Assembly (NCBI GenBank): GCA_016784355.1
Contig: JADHUV010000010.1
Location: forward strand, 1-64,000
Source of the DNA: Nitrospira sp.
Lineage (GTDB): Bacteria > Nitrospirota > Thermodesulfovibrionia > UBA6902
Direction of reading: 5' to 3'
DNA: 64,000 nucleotides
Under the pieces are notes generated by a model that was given only the letters and a program-made list of their open reading frames with translations, was not told the origin of the DNA and made no database searches. The translations under genes were made by a program, and so were the position numbers. Positions 16,622 through 25,540 of this stretch are shown here, in pieces. Within the stretch, counting starts at the first letter, position 1. Each line of letters starts with the position of its first letter.

Positions 16622-17920
16622 CTACAAGTTTTCGTATGCGCCAACTACGAGAGAGGCGTTCTGACCGCCGAAGCCGAAGGAGTTGGAAAGGACATTTTTA
16701 TGGGTCAGGCTGCGGGCCTCATTAGGGACGTAATCTAGATCGCATTTGGGATCACGGATTTCCTGGTTAATGGTCGGCAGCAGGATCGAGCGGTTTATCC
16801 CCACCAGGGATAAAATGCACTCAATGGCTCCTGCCGCAGCTATAGTATGTCCAAGCATGGATTTATTGGAACTTACAGGAACGTTTGCAGCGCGTTCTCC
16901 GAATATTTCCTTTAGTGCCCTGGTCTCGGTAAGGTCATTCTGGGTAGTTGAGGTGCCGTGCGCATTAACGTAATCGATATCGTCGGGAGAAAGTCCGGCA
17001 TCGTCCAGTGCGGCGTTTATCGCTATGATCGCCCCCAATCCTTTCGGGTGAGTATCCGTGATCCTGTATGCATCGGTTGAGGAACCGTAGCCTTTGAGTT
17101 CACCCAGTATTTCAGCTCCCCTGCTTCTGGCATGTTGAAGTTCCTCAAGTATTACAGCCCCGGCACCTTCGGACATAACAAACCCGTTACGCCTTCTGTC
17201 AAACGGACGGGAGGCTTTTTGAGGTTCAGTATATTTTTCACACAGGGCCTTAAGAAGTAAAAACCCTGACATTCCGACAAAATCAAGAGTGGCTTCACAG
17301 CCTCCTGCTAACATCACATCGCATCTGTCGTCCTGTATGAAGCGGACGGCCTCACCGATGGCCTGTGAGCCTGCCGCGCAGGCTGAGACTATGGCCAGTG
17401 TCGGGCCTTTACAGTTCAGGTGTTCGGAAAGTATGGTTGTTGCTGCATCAGGTTTTCTTTTGAAAAAATTCAGGTAGGGATAGCCTCCTGATTTGACAAG
17501 ACCCTCCATGTCCCATTTACCGCTTTTATCATAGAAACGGTGAAGGAATTTCATGTCCTCAACTGATGGGTTATCCCCGTGAGAGCCGAGAGAAACGCCT
17601 ACTCTGTGACGGTTAGCAATATCCTCGAGTCCTGCCTGTTTAGCAGCGGCAGTTGCTGCAACTCTCATAATGCGCAGCGCTCTGGAAGAAAATTTATTTA
17701 ATTGCTGACCGGCAGATTTTTCAAACTCTTCAAGCCAGGAATTATCTATTTCTCCGCCTATACGGCAGGGGAAGCCTGTTGTGTCAAAGGATTTTATATA
17801 ATCAATACCCGACTCGCCCCTGCTGCAGCGCTCAAAGGTATCATCTGTGTTTTTGCCCAGCGGTGTAATCATTCCATAGCCGGTTATGACCACCCGTTTT
17901 TTTGATTCGTTATGAGGCAT
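16622..17920 (-). CDS. Beta-ketoacyl-ACP synthase (FabF/KAS II-like)
   Basis: A 432-residue condensing enzyme of the KAS II family that extends an ACP-bound acyl chain with malonyl-ACP. The catalytic triad is complete: C181 in V-S-A-C-A-A-G-S, H321 in N-A-H-G-T-S-T-T and H358 in S-M-L-G-H-T-I-A-A-A-G-A; K353 is also present. Its ATG abuts the stop of the ACP-zinc-ribbon gene with no spacer, so the pair is coupled. The dedicated ACP neighbour and the lack of other fab genes suggest a specialised acyl or polyketide product rather than housekeeping fatty-acid synthesis (inference). Housekeeping FabF remains possible. Confidence 0.88.
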   Translation of the reverse strand: MPHNESKKRVVITGYGMITPLGKNTDDTFERCSRGESGIDYIKSFDTTGFPCRIGGEIDNSWLEEFEKSAGQQLNKFSSRALRIMRVAATAAAKQAGLEDIANRHRVGVSLGSHGDNPSVEDMKFLHRFYDKSGKWDMEGLVKSGGYPYLNFFKRKPDAATTILSEHLNCKGPTLAIVSACAAGSQAIGEAVRFIQDDRCDVMLAGGCEATLDFVGMSGFLLLKALCEKYTEPQKASRPFDRRRNGFVMSEGAGAVILEELQHARSRGAEILGELKGYGSSTDAYRITDTHPKGLGAIIAINAALDDAGLSPDDIDYVNAHGTSTTQNDLTETRALKEIFGERAANVPVSSNKSMLGHTIAAAGAIECILSLVGINRSILLPTINQEIRDPKCDLDYVPNEARSLTHKNVLSNSFGFGGQNASLVVGAYENL

Positions 17921-18481
17921 TTAAAAAAGGTTTTTCTCTGTCTGAACTTTTTCCAGCCATGCTTTTATAAGGTCATCTCCGTTAGCATATACGGCGGCTT
18001 CTCCGCATGCTCCGCATTTAACCGCTGCGCCTTCTGCCTTCCAGTCGCTCGCGCCGCAGTGTGTGCATTTTTCAGGAAGGCTTTCCAGTATATCCATGAC
18101 GCCTGCAGCAATTGATCCAGCAGTTACCAGGGCGGGAACCTCATCCATATCCATACCGGCCTGAAGTTCAGGTACGTCTTCTTCAAATCTCAGCTTAAGC
18201 AGTTCAACTGCCTTGTCTGTCAGGGCGCCGTCTTCGTCAATGGCTGAACCTTCTCCGAACATTTCTTCTACATGCTCAAGAACAAAGTGACGGGCCATCT
18301 TGATTCCGAAGGATTGCTCCATCCGATAATTGATATCCAGGAAATCCAGTGATTCCGCGCCAAGGTCATTTATCAGTGAGGTCTCGGGTTTAATATCATT
18401 GGCATCCACATTCAATGTTTCCACTATAGCTTTTTTAAGCTCATCAAAAACCATTGATTCGGTTATAAGGTTCTGACTCAT
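17921..18481 (-). CDS. Acyl carrier protein fused to a C-terminal zinc ribbon
   Basis: Residues about 8-75 form an acyl carrier domain with the phosphopantetheine serine S44 in L-G-A-E-S-L-D-F-L. A middle segment (about 76-133) is acidic and unassigned. The end carries a four-cysteine zinc ribbon, C139-T-H-C142 and C156-G-A-C159. At 186 residues it is twice the length of a normal ACP. The ribbon may dock a partner enzyme or bind metal for stability; I know of no proven role. It lies 63 bases downstream of the SDR gene and directly upstream of the condensing enzyme, giving the order reductase, carrier, synthase. Confidence 0.82.
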   Translation of the reverse strand: MSQNLITESMVFDELKKAIVETLNVDANDIKPETSLINDLGAESLDFLDINYRMEQSFGIKMARHFVLEHVEEMFGEGSAIDEDGALTDKAVELLKLRFEEDVPELQAGMDMDEVPALVTAGSIAAGVMDILESLPEKCTHCGASDWKAEGAAVKCGACGEAAVYANGDDLIKAWLEKVQTEKNLF

Positions 18482-18544
18482 TTTGCCTCCTTAAAATATT
18501 GCATTGTATTTGTTAAGTTCATTGAATATAAAAGTGCCTTACGG

Positions 18545-19303
18545 CTATCTGTAAAGAGAGTTGCTCAGACCCCTGTCTACAATTATGGTCTGCCCTGAGA
18601 TCCCCTTTGCCGCATCACTGCATAGAAACAGCGCGGCATCTGCTATTTCCTCAGGCTCTACGAAGAGCTCTTCCGGCAGCAGATCCAGATTTTCCCAGTA
18701 CTGCCGCAGGACCTTGAAAGAGTCTGTTTTAACTATCCCGCCGCACACTGCATTTACTGCTATTCCCCTGTCACGTAGAGTCTCTGCGGAATCCCTTACG
18801 ACTGACTCCATCGCGGCCTTCATGCTGCCTAGCGGATAAGCCGGGTTATAAAACCTGCTTCCAAGGCTCGATATGAATACGATCTTGCCCTTGCTTTCCT
18901 TCAGCAGCGGAACTGCCGATTGCAGACAGAATATATTGCCCAGGTAATTAGTGTCCACAAGTTGCCTGAGTTCACGTTCGAGAAGTTTGTCAATCGGTTT
19001 GAAAGGCGCCTTGGCCGCATTTAGAACAAGGTAATCCAGACGACCGGCCTTTTCCTTGATATCGGCAAAGAGCTGCTTTACAGAGTCTCTGGAGGATATG
19101 TCCGCTTGAATCAGAAAAGCCCTCCGTCCCATGGCCTCAACGTCCATGGCAAGGGTCTCGGCTTGTTTCAAAGAAGACCCCGTTCCACGCCTGTAATTGA
19201 TAACAATATCAGCCCCTGCCTCAGCGCACTTTCTCGCTATAGCATTACCAATCCCACGGGAACTGCCCGTAACCAGAGCTACCTTATCTTTCATAAAATA
19301 CAT
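18545..19303 (-). CDS. SDR oxidoreductase resembling enoyl-ACP reductase FabL
   Basis: A 252-residue short-chain dehydrogenase. The nucleotide site is V-T-G-S-S-R-G-I-G (about 10-18), followed by V-I-N-Y, L-N-A-A-K and I-S-S-L-G-S-R-F-Y. I-A-V-N-A-V-C-G-G-I-V-K-T-D in the later half is close to the FabL (enoyl-ACP reductase III) pattern, as is S-S-L-G-S. The active-site tyrosine and lysine are spaced Y-P-L-G-S-M-K (Yx5K). FabL has Yx6K and classical SDRs YxxxK, so this one is unusual. It could reduce an enoyl- or keto-acyl group on the neighbouring ACP. First gene of the three-gene minus-strand unit. Confidence 0.8.
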   Translation of the reverse strand: MYFMKDKVALVTGSSRGIGNAIARKCAEAGADIVINYRRGTGSSLKQAETLAMDVEAMGRRAFLIQADISSRDSVKQLFADIKEKAGRLDYLVLNAAKAPFKPIDKLLERELRQLVDTNYLGNIFCLQSAVPLLKESKGKIVFISSLGSRFYNPAYPLGSMKAAMESVVRDSAETLRDRGIAVNAVCGGIVKTDSFKVLRQYWENLDLLPEELFVEPEEIADAALFLCSDAAKGISGQTIIVDRGLSNSLYR

Positions 19304-19653
19304 TATCCGGCTATTTTATATAAACCGGTGCTTTTAGTAAACCATTTCATATGCAATGGCATAATTAAGAGCCGCCTGCGATATAATCCAGTTATGCATG
19401 GAATATTTGGTAGTAACGAGTATTTCTTAAGAAACTGCATAATTATGACGAATATATAAAAACAACTCATTCCAGGCTTATAACCATTTAGAATGATACG
19501 TAAATTGAGGGTATGTCCTCAGCAATGGAGCTTTTATGACAGAATTAATAGTTTACTTAACCGCTTATGGACATGTAATATAGATGCAATGTGCCTACTA
19601 CGTAACGATAACTTCGATGATTACTTATCTTTTGCCAACAGGAGACGATCAAA
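19304..19653. other. Divergent intergenic region, 350 bp
   Basis: It separates the minus-strand acyl module from the plus-strand transglycosylase gene. A TATAAT-like box is at 19382-19387 on the plus strand, but no matching -35 is found. I see no coding region, RNA gene or repeat. Promoters for both directions must lie here. Confidence 0.5.
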
Positions 19654-21378
19654 ATGAAAATTAATGCTTTTTTCCCTGGCATTATACTGCTTGCCCTGAC
19701 TCTTTCCAGTTGCAGCACTATTGACTATGGATATCTGAGTAATTTTTCCTTTCCTGATTTAATCGAATCCGATCCCAATGACAGTTCTGAACCCCTTCAG
19801 AAGGGCACTGAGCAGGCTATTGAGACTAATGTGCCTGCTGACAGGATATCTGGTCAGGTACGGGGAGTCTCAGATGCAGAAGTTATCGGAGATATCAGTA
19901 GTGAATGTTCAGATGATTGCATCGAAATGGCCGTGACGCTGAATCCGGCGACTGTTCGGGATGAAGATAATATTCTAGAGATCGTACCGAATGGAGTTCA
20001 AAATGATGCGCAGACGGATCAGGAACTGCTGGATGCGGCTCTGGAGTTTTCTGCTGCTGCACAGGAATCCTGGTCAGAGGGCAATCTCGATGGTGCCGTT
20101 GCACTGCTGGATCAGGCCTATGAGATGGTCTTGAGGGTGGATACTGAGGATGCCTCGGATCTTATTCAGCAGAAAGATGATCTTCGGTATCTTATTTCTA
20201 AACGTATCCTTGAGATTTATGCCTCCAGATATACGGCGGTAACCGGAAACCACGATGAGATTCCGCTTACAATGAATGATCAGGTCAGGGCAGAATTGAA
20301 ACGTTTTGAGGGTCCTGAGAGGAATTTTATTCTTCAGTCATACGAGAGATCCGGCATGTATATGGATATGATACTGAAGGCGCTGCATGAGGCGGGCCTT
20401 CCTGCTGAGCTTGCCTGGCTGCCGATGATAGAGAGCGGGTTTAAGGTAAAAGCCCTTTCTCATGCCAGAGCGTTAGGACTCTGGCAGTTTATCCCTTCTA
20501 CAGGTCATAAATTCGGCCTTAAACGTGATACATGGGTAGATGAAAGGCTTGACCCCGAAAAGGCGACAGCAGCTGCAGTAGCCTATCTTACAGAGCTGCA
20601 CAATATATTTGGTGACTGGACCACTGTTTTAGCTGCATATAATAGTGGAGAGGGCAGGGTGCTGAGAAAGATACGCAGTCAGAAAATTAATTATCTTGAT
20701 AATTTCTGGGATCTGCACCAGAAACTGCCTCGAGAGACACGAAGGTATGTGCCAAGATTTTTAGCGGTTCTTCATATTCTAAAAAATCCTGAAAAATACA
20801 AATTCATTTTTGATACGCCGGCAAAACCTTACGTATATGATACGGTTTCTATAACCAAGCCTGTTCAACTGAAGGCTCTCGCAAAGGTAATGGGGGTAAG
20901 TGCAGATGCACTTAATGCCTTAAACCCGGAACTTAGAAGACATGTTACGCCTCCTACACCGTATGATCTTAAGCTGCCGGCCGGCACAAAACCGATTTTT
21001 CTTGCAGCTATTAAGGATGTTCCGCAATGGATACCCCCGCAGGATGCTTTTGCATACCACCGGGTGAAGAGGGGAGAAACCCTTTCTGTGATTGCTGCCA
21101 AGTACCGTACAACGGTTTCAAAGATTACACAGGCAAATAATATTCGTAAAAAGCACTTTATTCGTATAGGGCAGAAGCTGAAAATACCTCTGCGGGATGG
21201 GGTTATAGGTAGTGTTTACGCCTCGAAGATGCCTGCTGGAGGAAAGTATAAGATCAAGAAGGGCGATTCGCTCTGGTTGATTGCAAAGAAGTTTAATACG
21301 AATACTAAAAATCTGCAGAAAATAAACAAATTGAAGTCTACCCGATTGTATGTAGGGCAGATCCTCAGGGTAAATTAA
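19654..21378 (+). CDS. Membrane-bound lytic murein transglycosylase, MltD-like lipoprotein with two LysM domains
   Basis: A 574-residue peptidoglycan lyase. The N-terminus is a lipoprotein signal with lipobox L-S-S-C (C20), so it should be anchored to a membrane facing the periplasm. A low-complexity acidic linker and helical region (about 30-225) leads to the SLT domain (about 235-345), with catalytic E260 in P-M-I-E-S-G-F, then A-L-G-L-W-Q-F-I-P and the A-A-Y-N-S-G-E-G motif. Two C-terminal LysM repeats (about 470-515 and 525-572) bind glycan. A good AGGAGA ribosome site precedes the ATG. It stands alone between divergent and convergent neighbours. Confidence 0.92.
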   Translation: MKINAFFPGIILLALTLSSCSTIDYGYLSNFSFPDLIESDPNDSSEPLQKGTEQAIETNVPADRISGQVRGVSDAEVIGDISSECSDDCIEMAVTLNPATVRDEDNILEIVPNGVQNDAQTDQELLDAALEFSAAAQESWSEGNLDGAVALLDQAYEMVLRVDTEDASDLIQQKDDLRYLISKRILEIYASRYTAVTGNHDEIPLTMNDQVRAELKRFEGPERNFILQSYERSGMYMDMILKALHEAGLPAELAWLPMIESGFKVKALSHARALGLWQFIPSTGHKFGLKRDTWVDERLDPEKATAAAVAYLTELHNIFGDWTTVLAAYNSGEGRVLRKIRSQKINYLDNFWDLHQKLPRETRRYVPRFLAVLHILKNPEKYKFIFDTPAKPYVYDTVSITKPVQLKALAKVMGVSADALNALNPELRRHVTPPTPYDLKLPAGTKPIFLAAIKDVPQWIPPQDAFAYHRVKRGETLSVIAAKYRTTVSKITQANNIRKKHFIRIGQKLKIPLRDGVIGSVYASKMPAGGKYKIKKGDSLWLIAKKFNTNTKNLQKINKLKSTRLYVGQILRVN

Positions 21379-21389
21379 TTACAATAGTT

Positions 21390-22517
21390 TTATATGCTTT
21401 TCAGGATCTCGAGCACTGCATTGCCAATTTCTCTAGCTGTCTCATGCTCTAATTCTGGATAGATAGGCAGTGAGAGTACCTCAGATGCTGCTAGTTCTGA
21501 GACAGGGAAATCACCTTTAGAGTGACCTATATCACCAAATGCTCCCTGCAGGTGAAGCGGTCTGGGATAATAGACAACTGATGAAATAGAAAGATTGCCA
21601 AGCTCTTCTTTTATTTTATCACGGTGCGGAGTGCGGATCGTGTACTGGTGATATACATGTGTACTGTCATCCGAGGTAGCGGGACATCTTACGACTCCCT
21701 GCAGTATGGATGTATATATTTCGGCGATCGCTCGACGTTTTTCATTATATACATCAATTTGACGCATTTTGATCCTCAGAATTGCGGCCTGGATTTCATC
21801 AAGTCTGCTGTTATAACCGATAAAGTCGTGCTGGTATGGTCCTACGGTTCCGTGGTTTCTAAGTAGCTTTACTCTTTCAGAAATCTTTGGATCGCCCGAA
21901 ATCATCATGCCGCCGTCCCCGTATGCGCCAAGATTTTTGCTGGGGTAGAAACTGAAGCAGCCTGCATCGCCTATACTTCCAATAGCTTTACCTTTGTATT
22001 TCGCTCCGAATGCCTGTGCGCTGTCCTCAATTATTTTCAGATCATGTTTCTTTGCAATCGCCATAATAGCAGTCATATCAGCCGGAAGGCCGAACAGGTG
22101 CACGACTACTATGGCCCTGGTTTTATCCGTAATCTTTTCTTCGATCTTTGAGGGGTCTATATTCAGAGTGTGTTCATCAATATCTGCAAAGACCGGTTTC
22201 GCTCCGACATACGTAATTGCCTCCGCAGACGCAATGAAAGTAAATGGAGTGGTTATTACTTCATCGCCTTCTTTAATACCCAGCGCATCGAGCGACAGGT
22301 GCAGCGCATCCGTCCCTGATGCCAGGCTTACTGCCCCGCTGACATTGTGATAATTGGCAACCTCACTCTCAAATGATGAGACGTTCTGCCCCAGTATAAA
22401 CTGGCCGCTTTCAATTATGTCTTTAAGCGCTGTCTTGATCTCTTCTTTTATAGGAAGGTACTGCGCTTTCAGATCTATCATCTGTACAGGTTTTTTATTT
22501 ATGCTTGATTCAGTCAT
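21390..22517 (-). CDS. gnnB: DegT/DnrJ-family sugar aminotransferase, GnnB-like
   Basis: A 375-residue PLP-dependent aminotransferase. K194 in F-Y-P-S-K-N-L-G is the PLP lysine, D165 in I-I-E-D-S-A-Q-A binds the pyridine nitrogen, and G-T-D-A-L is at 68-72. It follows the Gfo/Idh oxidoreductase after nine bases, at the end of the lpx cluster. In Acidithiobacillus and Leptospira the same pair (GnnA, GnnB) converts UDP-GlcNAc to UDP-GlcNAc3N for lipid A. The gnnB call rests on this context; without it the protein could be any DegT-type sugar aminotransferase, such as WbpE or PglE relatives. Convergent with the MltD-like gene 11 bases away. Confidence 0.82.
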   Translation of the reverse strand: MTESSINKKPVQMIDLKAQYLPIKEEIKTALKDIIESGQFILGQNVSSFESEVANYHNVSGAVSLASGTDALHLSLDALGIKEGDEVITTPFTFIASAEAITYVGAKPVFADIDEHTLNIDPSKIEEKITDKTRAIVVVHLFGLPADMTAIMAIAKKHDLKIIEDSAQAFGAKYKGKAIGSIGDAGCFSFYPSKNLGAYGDGGMMISGDPKISERVKLLRNHGTVGPYQHDFIGYNSRLDEIQAAILRIKMRQIDVYNEKRRAIAEIYTSILQGVVRCPATSDDSTHVYHQYTIRTPHRDKIKEELGNLSISSVVYYPRPLHLQGAFGDIGHSKGDFPVSELAASEVLSLPIYPELEHETAREIGNAVLEILKSI

Positions 22518-22526
22518 GTTCTCCGT

Positions 22527-23450
22527 TTAAACCAGACCATCGCTTACAAGGGCTGATATCTTTAGCGCTACTTTCAGGGCCTCTCTTCCTTCATGCCCGG
22601 ACACTACGGGCTCAGTCCTTGTCTTCACGCAGTTAATAAATGATAAAAGCTGCTCTTTCAGAGGTTCTTTTATCACTGGTTTGTCAACTTTTTTTGTTAC
22701 CTGGTCACCGTTTTTTTCATAACAGATCAGTTCCTGGCTCTGATAATTGAGACTCATAAATGAATCCTTCTGGAATACCTTCAGCAGTCTCAGTTTATCA
22801 TCTGCCATTCTGCTTGTTACTGCTTCTGCGATACAGCCGTTTTCAAACTCAATCCAGGCATGTGCAATATCTATATTATTAGTGAGTATCTTAGAGCCCG
22901 CAGCACGGATTTCCTTAATATCTGAATTCACCAAACTTAGTATTATATCTATGTCATGTATCATTAAGTCAAGTGTTACATCTATATCTGAACTGCGGCC
23001 TGTAAAAGGTGAAAGTCTGTGGGATTCTATGAAATTGGGCTTATTTACTTTGGTGCTCATTAGGGAGACTCCTGAATTGAACCTCTCAAGATGTCCTACC
23101 TGAAGCACCAGGTTTCTTTTTTCGGCTTCCTGTATAAGTGTCTCAGCTTCATTCAGTGTGGTAGTAATCGGCTTCTCAATCATTAAATCTTTTTCTTGTT
23201 GAAGACATGACATTCCGATCTCATAGTGCAGGGATGTCGGCGCCGCTATGCTAAGGGCATCTACTAGAGGCAATACCTCTTTGTAGTCAGAATAGGCCTT
23301 GCAATTATATTTTTTTGCGGTTTCAGCTGCCTTTGAAGCATCCGGATCGACAACGCCTATAAGGTTTACATCTTCCATTTCGGAAAATATTCTGGCATGA
23401 TGCACTCCGATAGAGCCTATCCCTATTAATGCTACATTTATCTTTTTCAA
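22527..23450 (-). CDS. gnnA: Gfo/Idh-family sugar oxidoreductase, GnnA-like
   Basis: A 307-residue NAD-dependent oxidoreductase. The Rossmann motif G-I-G-S-I-G-V-H-H-A-R is near residue 10, and the family E-K-P-I (about 91-94) and the later I-H-D-I-D-I segment are present. The start is TTG, with an AGAGGA ribosome site about nine bases upstream on the minus strand. In the proposed pathway it oxidises the 3-hydroxyl of UDP-GlcNAc so that GnnB can transaminate it. Its place between lpxI and the aminotransferase supports a lipid A role. Alternative substrates in this broad family cannot be excluded from sequence alone. Confidence 0.82.
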   Translation of the reverse strand: MKKINVALIGIGSIGVHHARIFSEMEDVNLIGVVDPDASKAAETAKKYNCKAYSDYKEVLPLVDALSIAAPTSLHYEIGMSCLQQEKDLMIEKPITTTLNEAETLIQEAEKRNLVLQVGHLERFNSGVSLMSTKVNKPNFIESHRLSPFTGRSSDIDVTLDLMIHDIDIILSLVNSDIKEIRAAGSKILTNNIDIAHAWIEFENGCIAEAVTSRMADDKLRLLKVFQKDSFMSLNYQSQELICYEKNGDQVTKKVDKPVIKEPLKEQLLSFINCVKTRTEPVVSGHEGREALKVALKISALVSDGLV

Positions 23451-23476
23451 CTTAAATTTCCTCTGGTATAATCTTT

Positions 23477-24337
23477 TTAATCTTTATTAGCAGGTCTGGT
23501 AGTAGAAACACCGAAAACCGTGATGCCGAATTTTTCGGCTTCCTTAATGAAATTATTTTTATCTATAATTATACATTTTCCAGCCTCAATTGCCAGTAGC
23601 GAGGCCGATACAGATTTCATTGACTGCAAAGTATCAGCTCCAACGACAGGGACATCAAAGCGCATGTCCTGTTGGGGTTTGCTTACTTTAATGACAACTG
23701 CATCACTTACGGCAAGTTTGCCTCCTCGCACTATGCATTCGTCTGTGCCCTCAATAGCCTCTATGGCCATTACAGCCTGATTTTTAACGACGACTGTTTG
23801 ACCAATATCAAGGCGGCCCATTTCTCTGGCAATGTCCCACCCAAAATTAATATCCTGCATCTGACTATCTGAAACCCAGGTATTTGTTATAGGTCCCTCA
23901 GGAGCAAGCAGGCCTTTTGTAAATGAGGTTGTTTTATGCAGGATAACGCCTGCTTTTTCCAACTCTCCAACGAATGCATTCATGATGGTATCATCTTTAC
24001 GGTCCTTCAGTGACATGATGAGTTTAATGGCCTTCATGTCCGGTATCATGCTTGTTTTGTTCTTGTACAGCAACTCCTTACTGACCTTGCCGGCCATGAC
24101 AGCGTCTTTGACTGAGAGCTTGCCGAGAAGGGATATAAGGCTGCCGAGGCGGCCGATATTGACCTTGTGAAATTCATCAGTAAGCGGCCTCAATGATTCA
24201 TCTGCGACCGGCTGAAGCGCAATGCCTATTACATAATATCCAGCTTCCTTTGCTTCTGATGCGATAGCTGCAGGCAGGCTGCCTTGTCCGGCAATAACTG
24301 CAAGGGTTTTAGAGCTTCGTTTAGCCTCTAGCGGCAT
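23477..24337 (-). CDS. lpxI: UDP-2,3-diacylglucosamine pyrophosphatase LpxI
   Basis: A 286-residue member of the LpxI (formerly DUF1009) family. It hydrolyses UDP-2,3-diacyl-glucosamine to lipid X in bacteria that lack LpxH. Family features are A-G-Q-G-S-L-P near the N-terminus, G-L-L-A-P-E-G, G-T-D-E-C-I-V-R-G-G and R-F-D-V-P-V-V-G in the C-terminal catalytic domain. It overlaps the 3' end of lpxA by ten bases, so translation is coupled. It supplies the fourth step of lipid A synthesis next to lpxA and lpxD; lpxB and lpxC are not in the window. Confidence 0.93.
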   Translation of the reverse strand: MPLEAKRSSKTLAVIAGQGSLPAAIASEAKEAGYYVIGIALQPVADESLRPLTDEFHKVNIGRLGSLISLLGKLSVKDAVMAGKVSKELLYKNKTSMIPDMKAIKLIMSLKDRKDDTIMNAFVGELEKAGVILHKTTSFTKGLLAPEGPITNTWVSDSQMQDINFGWDIAREMGRLDIGQTVVVKNQAVMAIEAIEGTDECIVRGGKLAVSDAVVIKVSKPQQDMRFDVPVVGADTLQSMKSVSASLLAIEAGKCIIIDKNNFIKEAEKFGITVFGVSTTRPANKD

Positions 24338-25107
24338 AGTCCCCGTTTGTTTTTTTCAGCAAAGCTGATGAAGTTTTTTACAGCGTCGCACTGCCTTACT
24401 TCCTTTTTGATACTTTCAATAGCATCCTTCATTGGCAGCTTACTTCTGAAAAGCAGCTTGTAGGCTTTTTTAAGATCCTGAATTGTTTCATCATCAAAAT
24501 TGCGTCTTTTCAGACCGATGGTATTTAATCCATAAAGTTTGGCCCTGTCGTTAGAAGCAGTAGTGTAGGGAGGGATATCCTTGTTTATCGCGCTGAAGCC
24601 GCCGATCATTGAATATCTGCCTACGCTGACAAACTGATGCACGGCCACGAGACCGCCGATAAAGGCAAAGTCTTCAACCGTGCAATGACCTCCGAAGGTA
24701 GTAGCGTTTGCAATAATAATATTGTTGCCTATATTGCAGTCATGGGCAATATGTGCGTATGCCATGATGAAATTATCATTGCCCAGCTTTGTCAATTTGT
24801 TGCCATCGACAGAGGCACGATGAATGGTTACATATTCTCTGATGATATTATTGTTTCCGATTGTGACTCCGGTTTTTTCACCGTTATATTTCATATCCTG
24901 AGGTTGTAGGCCGATCGAGGTGAAGGGGAAGATTGAGCAGTCGCTTCCTACCACTGTTTCCTCAATGACAACATGAGAGAAAAGCTTGGTATTCTTTCCG
25001 AGGCTTACATTTTCACCAACCAGGCAGAATGGTCCAATCTCAACTCCATCTGCAATTACTGCGCCTTCAGAAACTATTGCTGTGGGGTGAATTGCAGGTT
25101 TAGCCAT
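24328..25107 (-). CDS. lpxA: UDP-N-acetylglucosamine acyltransferase LpxA
   Basis: The first acyltransferase of lipid A synthesis, 259 residues from the preferred start. Left-handed beta-helix hexapeptide repeats occupy about 4-190, with catalytic H122 in H-I-A-H-D-C-N-I-G and the P-Q-D motif at 69-71. A helical C-terminal domain follows. I chose the ATG at 25107 because GAGGG lies eight bases before it and it overlaps fabZ by eight bases; an ATG five codons upstream (25122) is also in frame. With gnnAB in the same cluster, the true substrate may be UDP-GlcNAc3N, giving an N-linked rather than O-linked acyl chain (inference). Confidence 0.94.
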   Translation of the reverse strand: MAKPAIHPTAIVSEGAVIADGVEIGPFCLVGENVSLGKNTKLFSHVVIEETVVGSDCSIFPFTSIGLQPQDMKYNGEKTGVTIGNNNIIREYVTIHRASVDGNKLTKLGNDNFIMAYAHIAHDCNIGNNIIIANATTFGGHCTVEDFAFIGGLVAVHQFVSVGRYSMIGGFSAINKDIPPYTTASNDRAKLYGLNTIGLKRRNFDDETIQDLKKAYKLLFRSKLPMKDAIESIKKEVRQCDAVKNFISFAEKNKRGLCR

Positions 25108-25540
25108 TGTCTGTGCCCTCATCTGACATCATCGCAGTGAATTCTGCCTCTGCGACCAGTTTGTCATCGACAAAAGCGGCGCCTGCAAATTTCCATACCT
25201 GTTTTCTTTGTCTCATAACGGTAACCTCAAGCTTCAGCTGGTCACCCGGTACGACCGGTTTGCGGAATTTAGCCTTTTCTATGCTCATGAAATAAACTGT
25301 CTTTGATGGTGCTCCGGAATTGGATGCCAGCAGGCCTGATACCTGCGCCATGGCCTCGACAATCATCACTCCCGGCATAATGGGATTGCCGGGAAAATGC
25401 CCCTGAAAAAAAGGCTCATTTATTGTTACATTTTTTATTCCGGTTGCCTTTTGACCAGGAACGATATCAATGAGCCTGTCAACCATTAGAAAAGGGTATC
25501 TGTGTGGTAAAATGCGCTGAATTTCGATGCTATCCATCAT
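25100..25540 (-). CDS. fabZ: 3-hydroxyacyl-ACP dehydratase FabZ
   Basis: A 146-residue hot-dog-fold dehydratase of fatty-acid elongation. The catalytic histidine H48 lies in [11 protein letters not shown] and the catalytic glutamate is E62 in I-V-E-A-M-A-Q. Its place between lpxD and lpxA is the classic arrangement and balances 3-hydroxyacyl-ACP use between fatty acids and lipid A. It overlaps lpxD by 11 bases and lpxA by 8. Confidence 0.95.
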   Translation of the reverse strand: MMDSIEIQRILPHRYPFLMVDRLIDIVPGQKATGIKNVTINEPFFQGHFPGNPIMPGVMIVEAMAQVSGLLASNSGAPSKTVYFMSIEKAKFRKPVVPGDQLKLEVTVMRQRKQVWKFAGAAFVDDKLVAEAEFTAMMSDEGTDNG

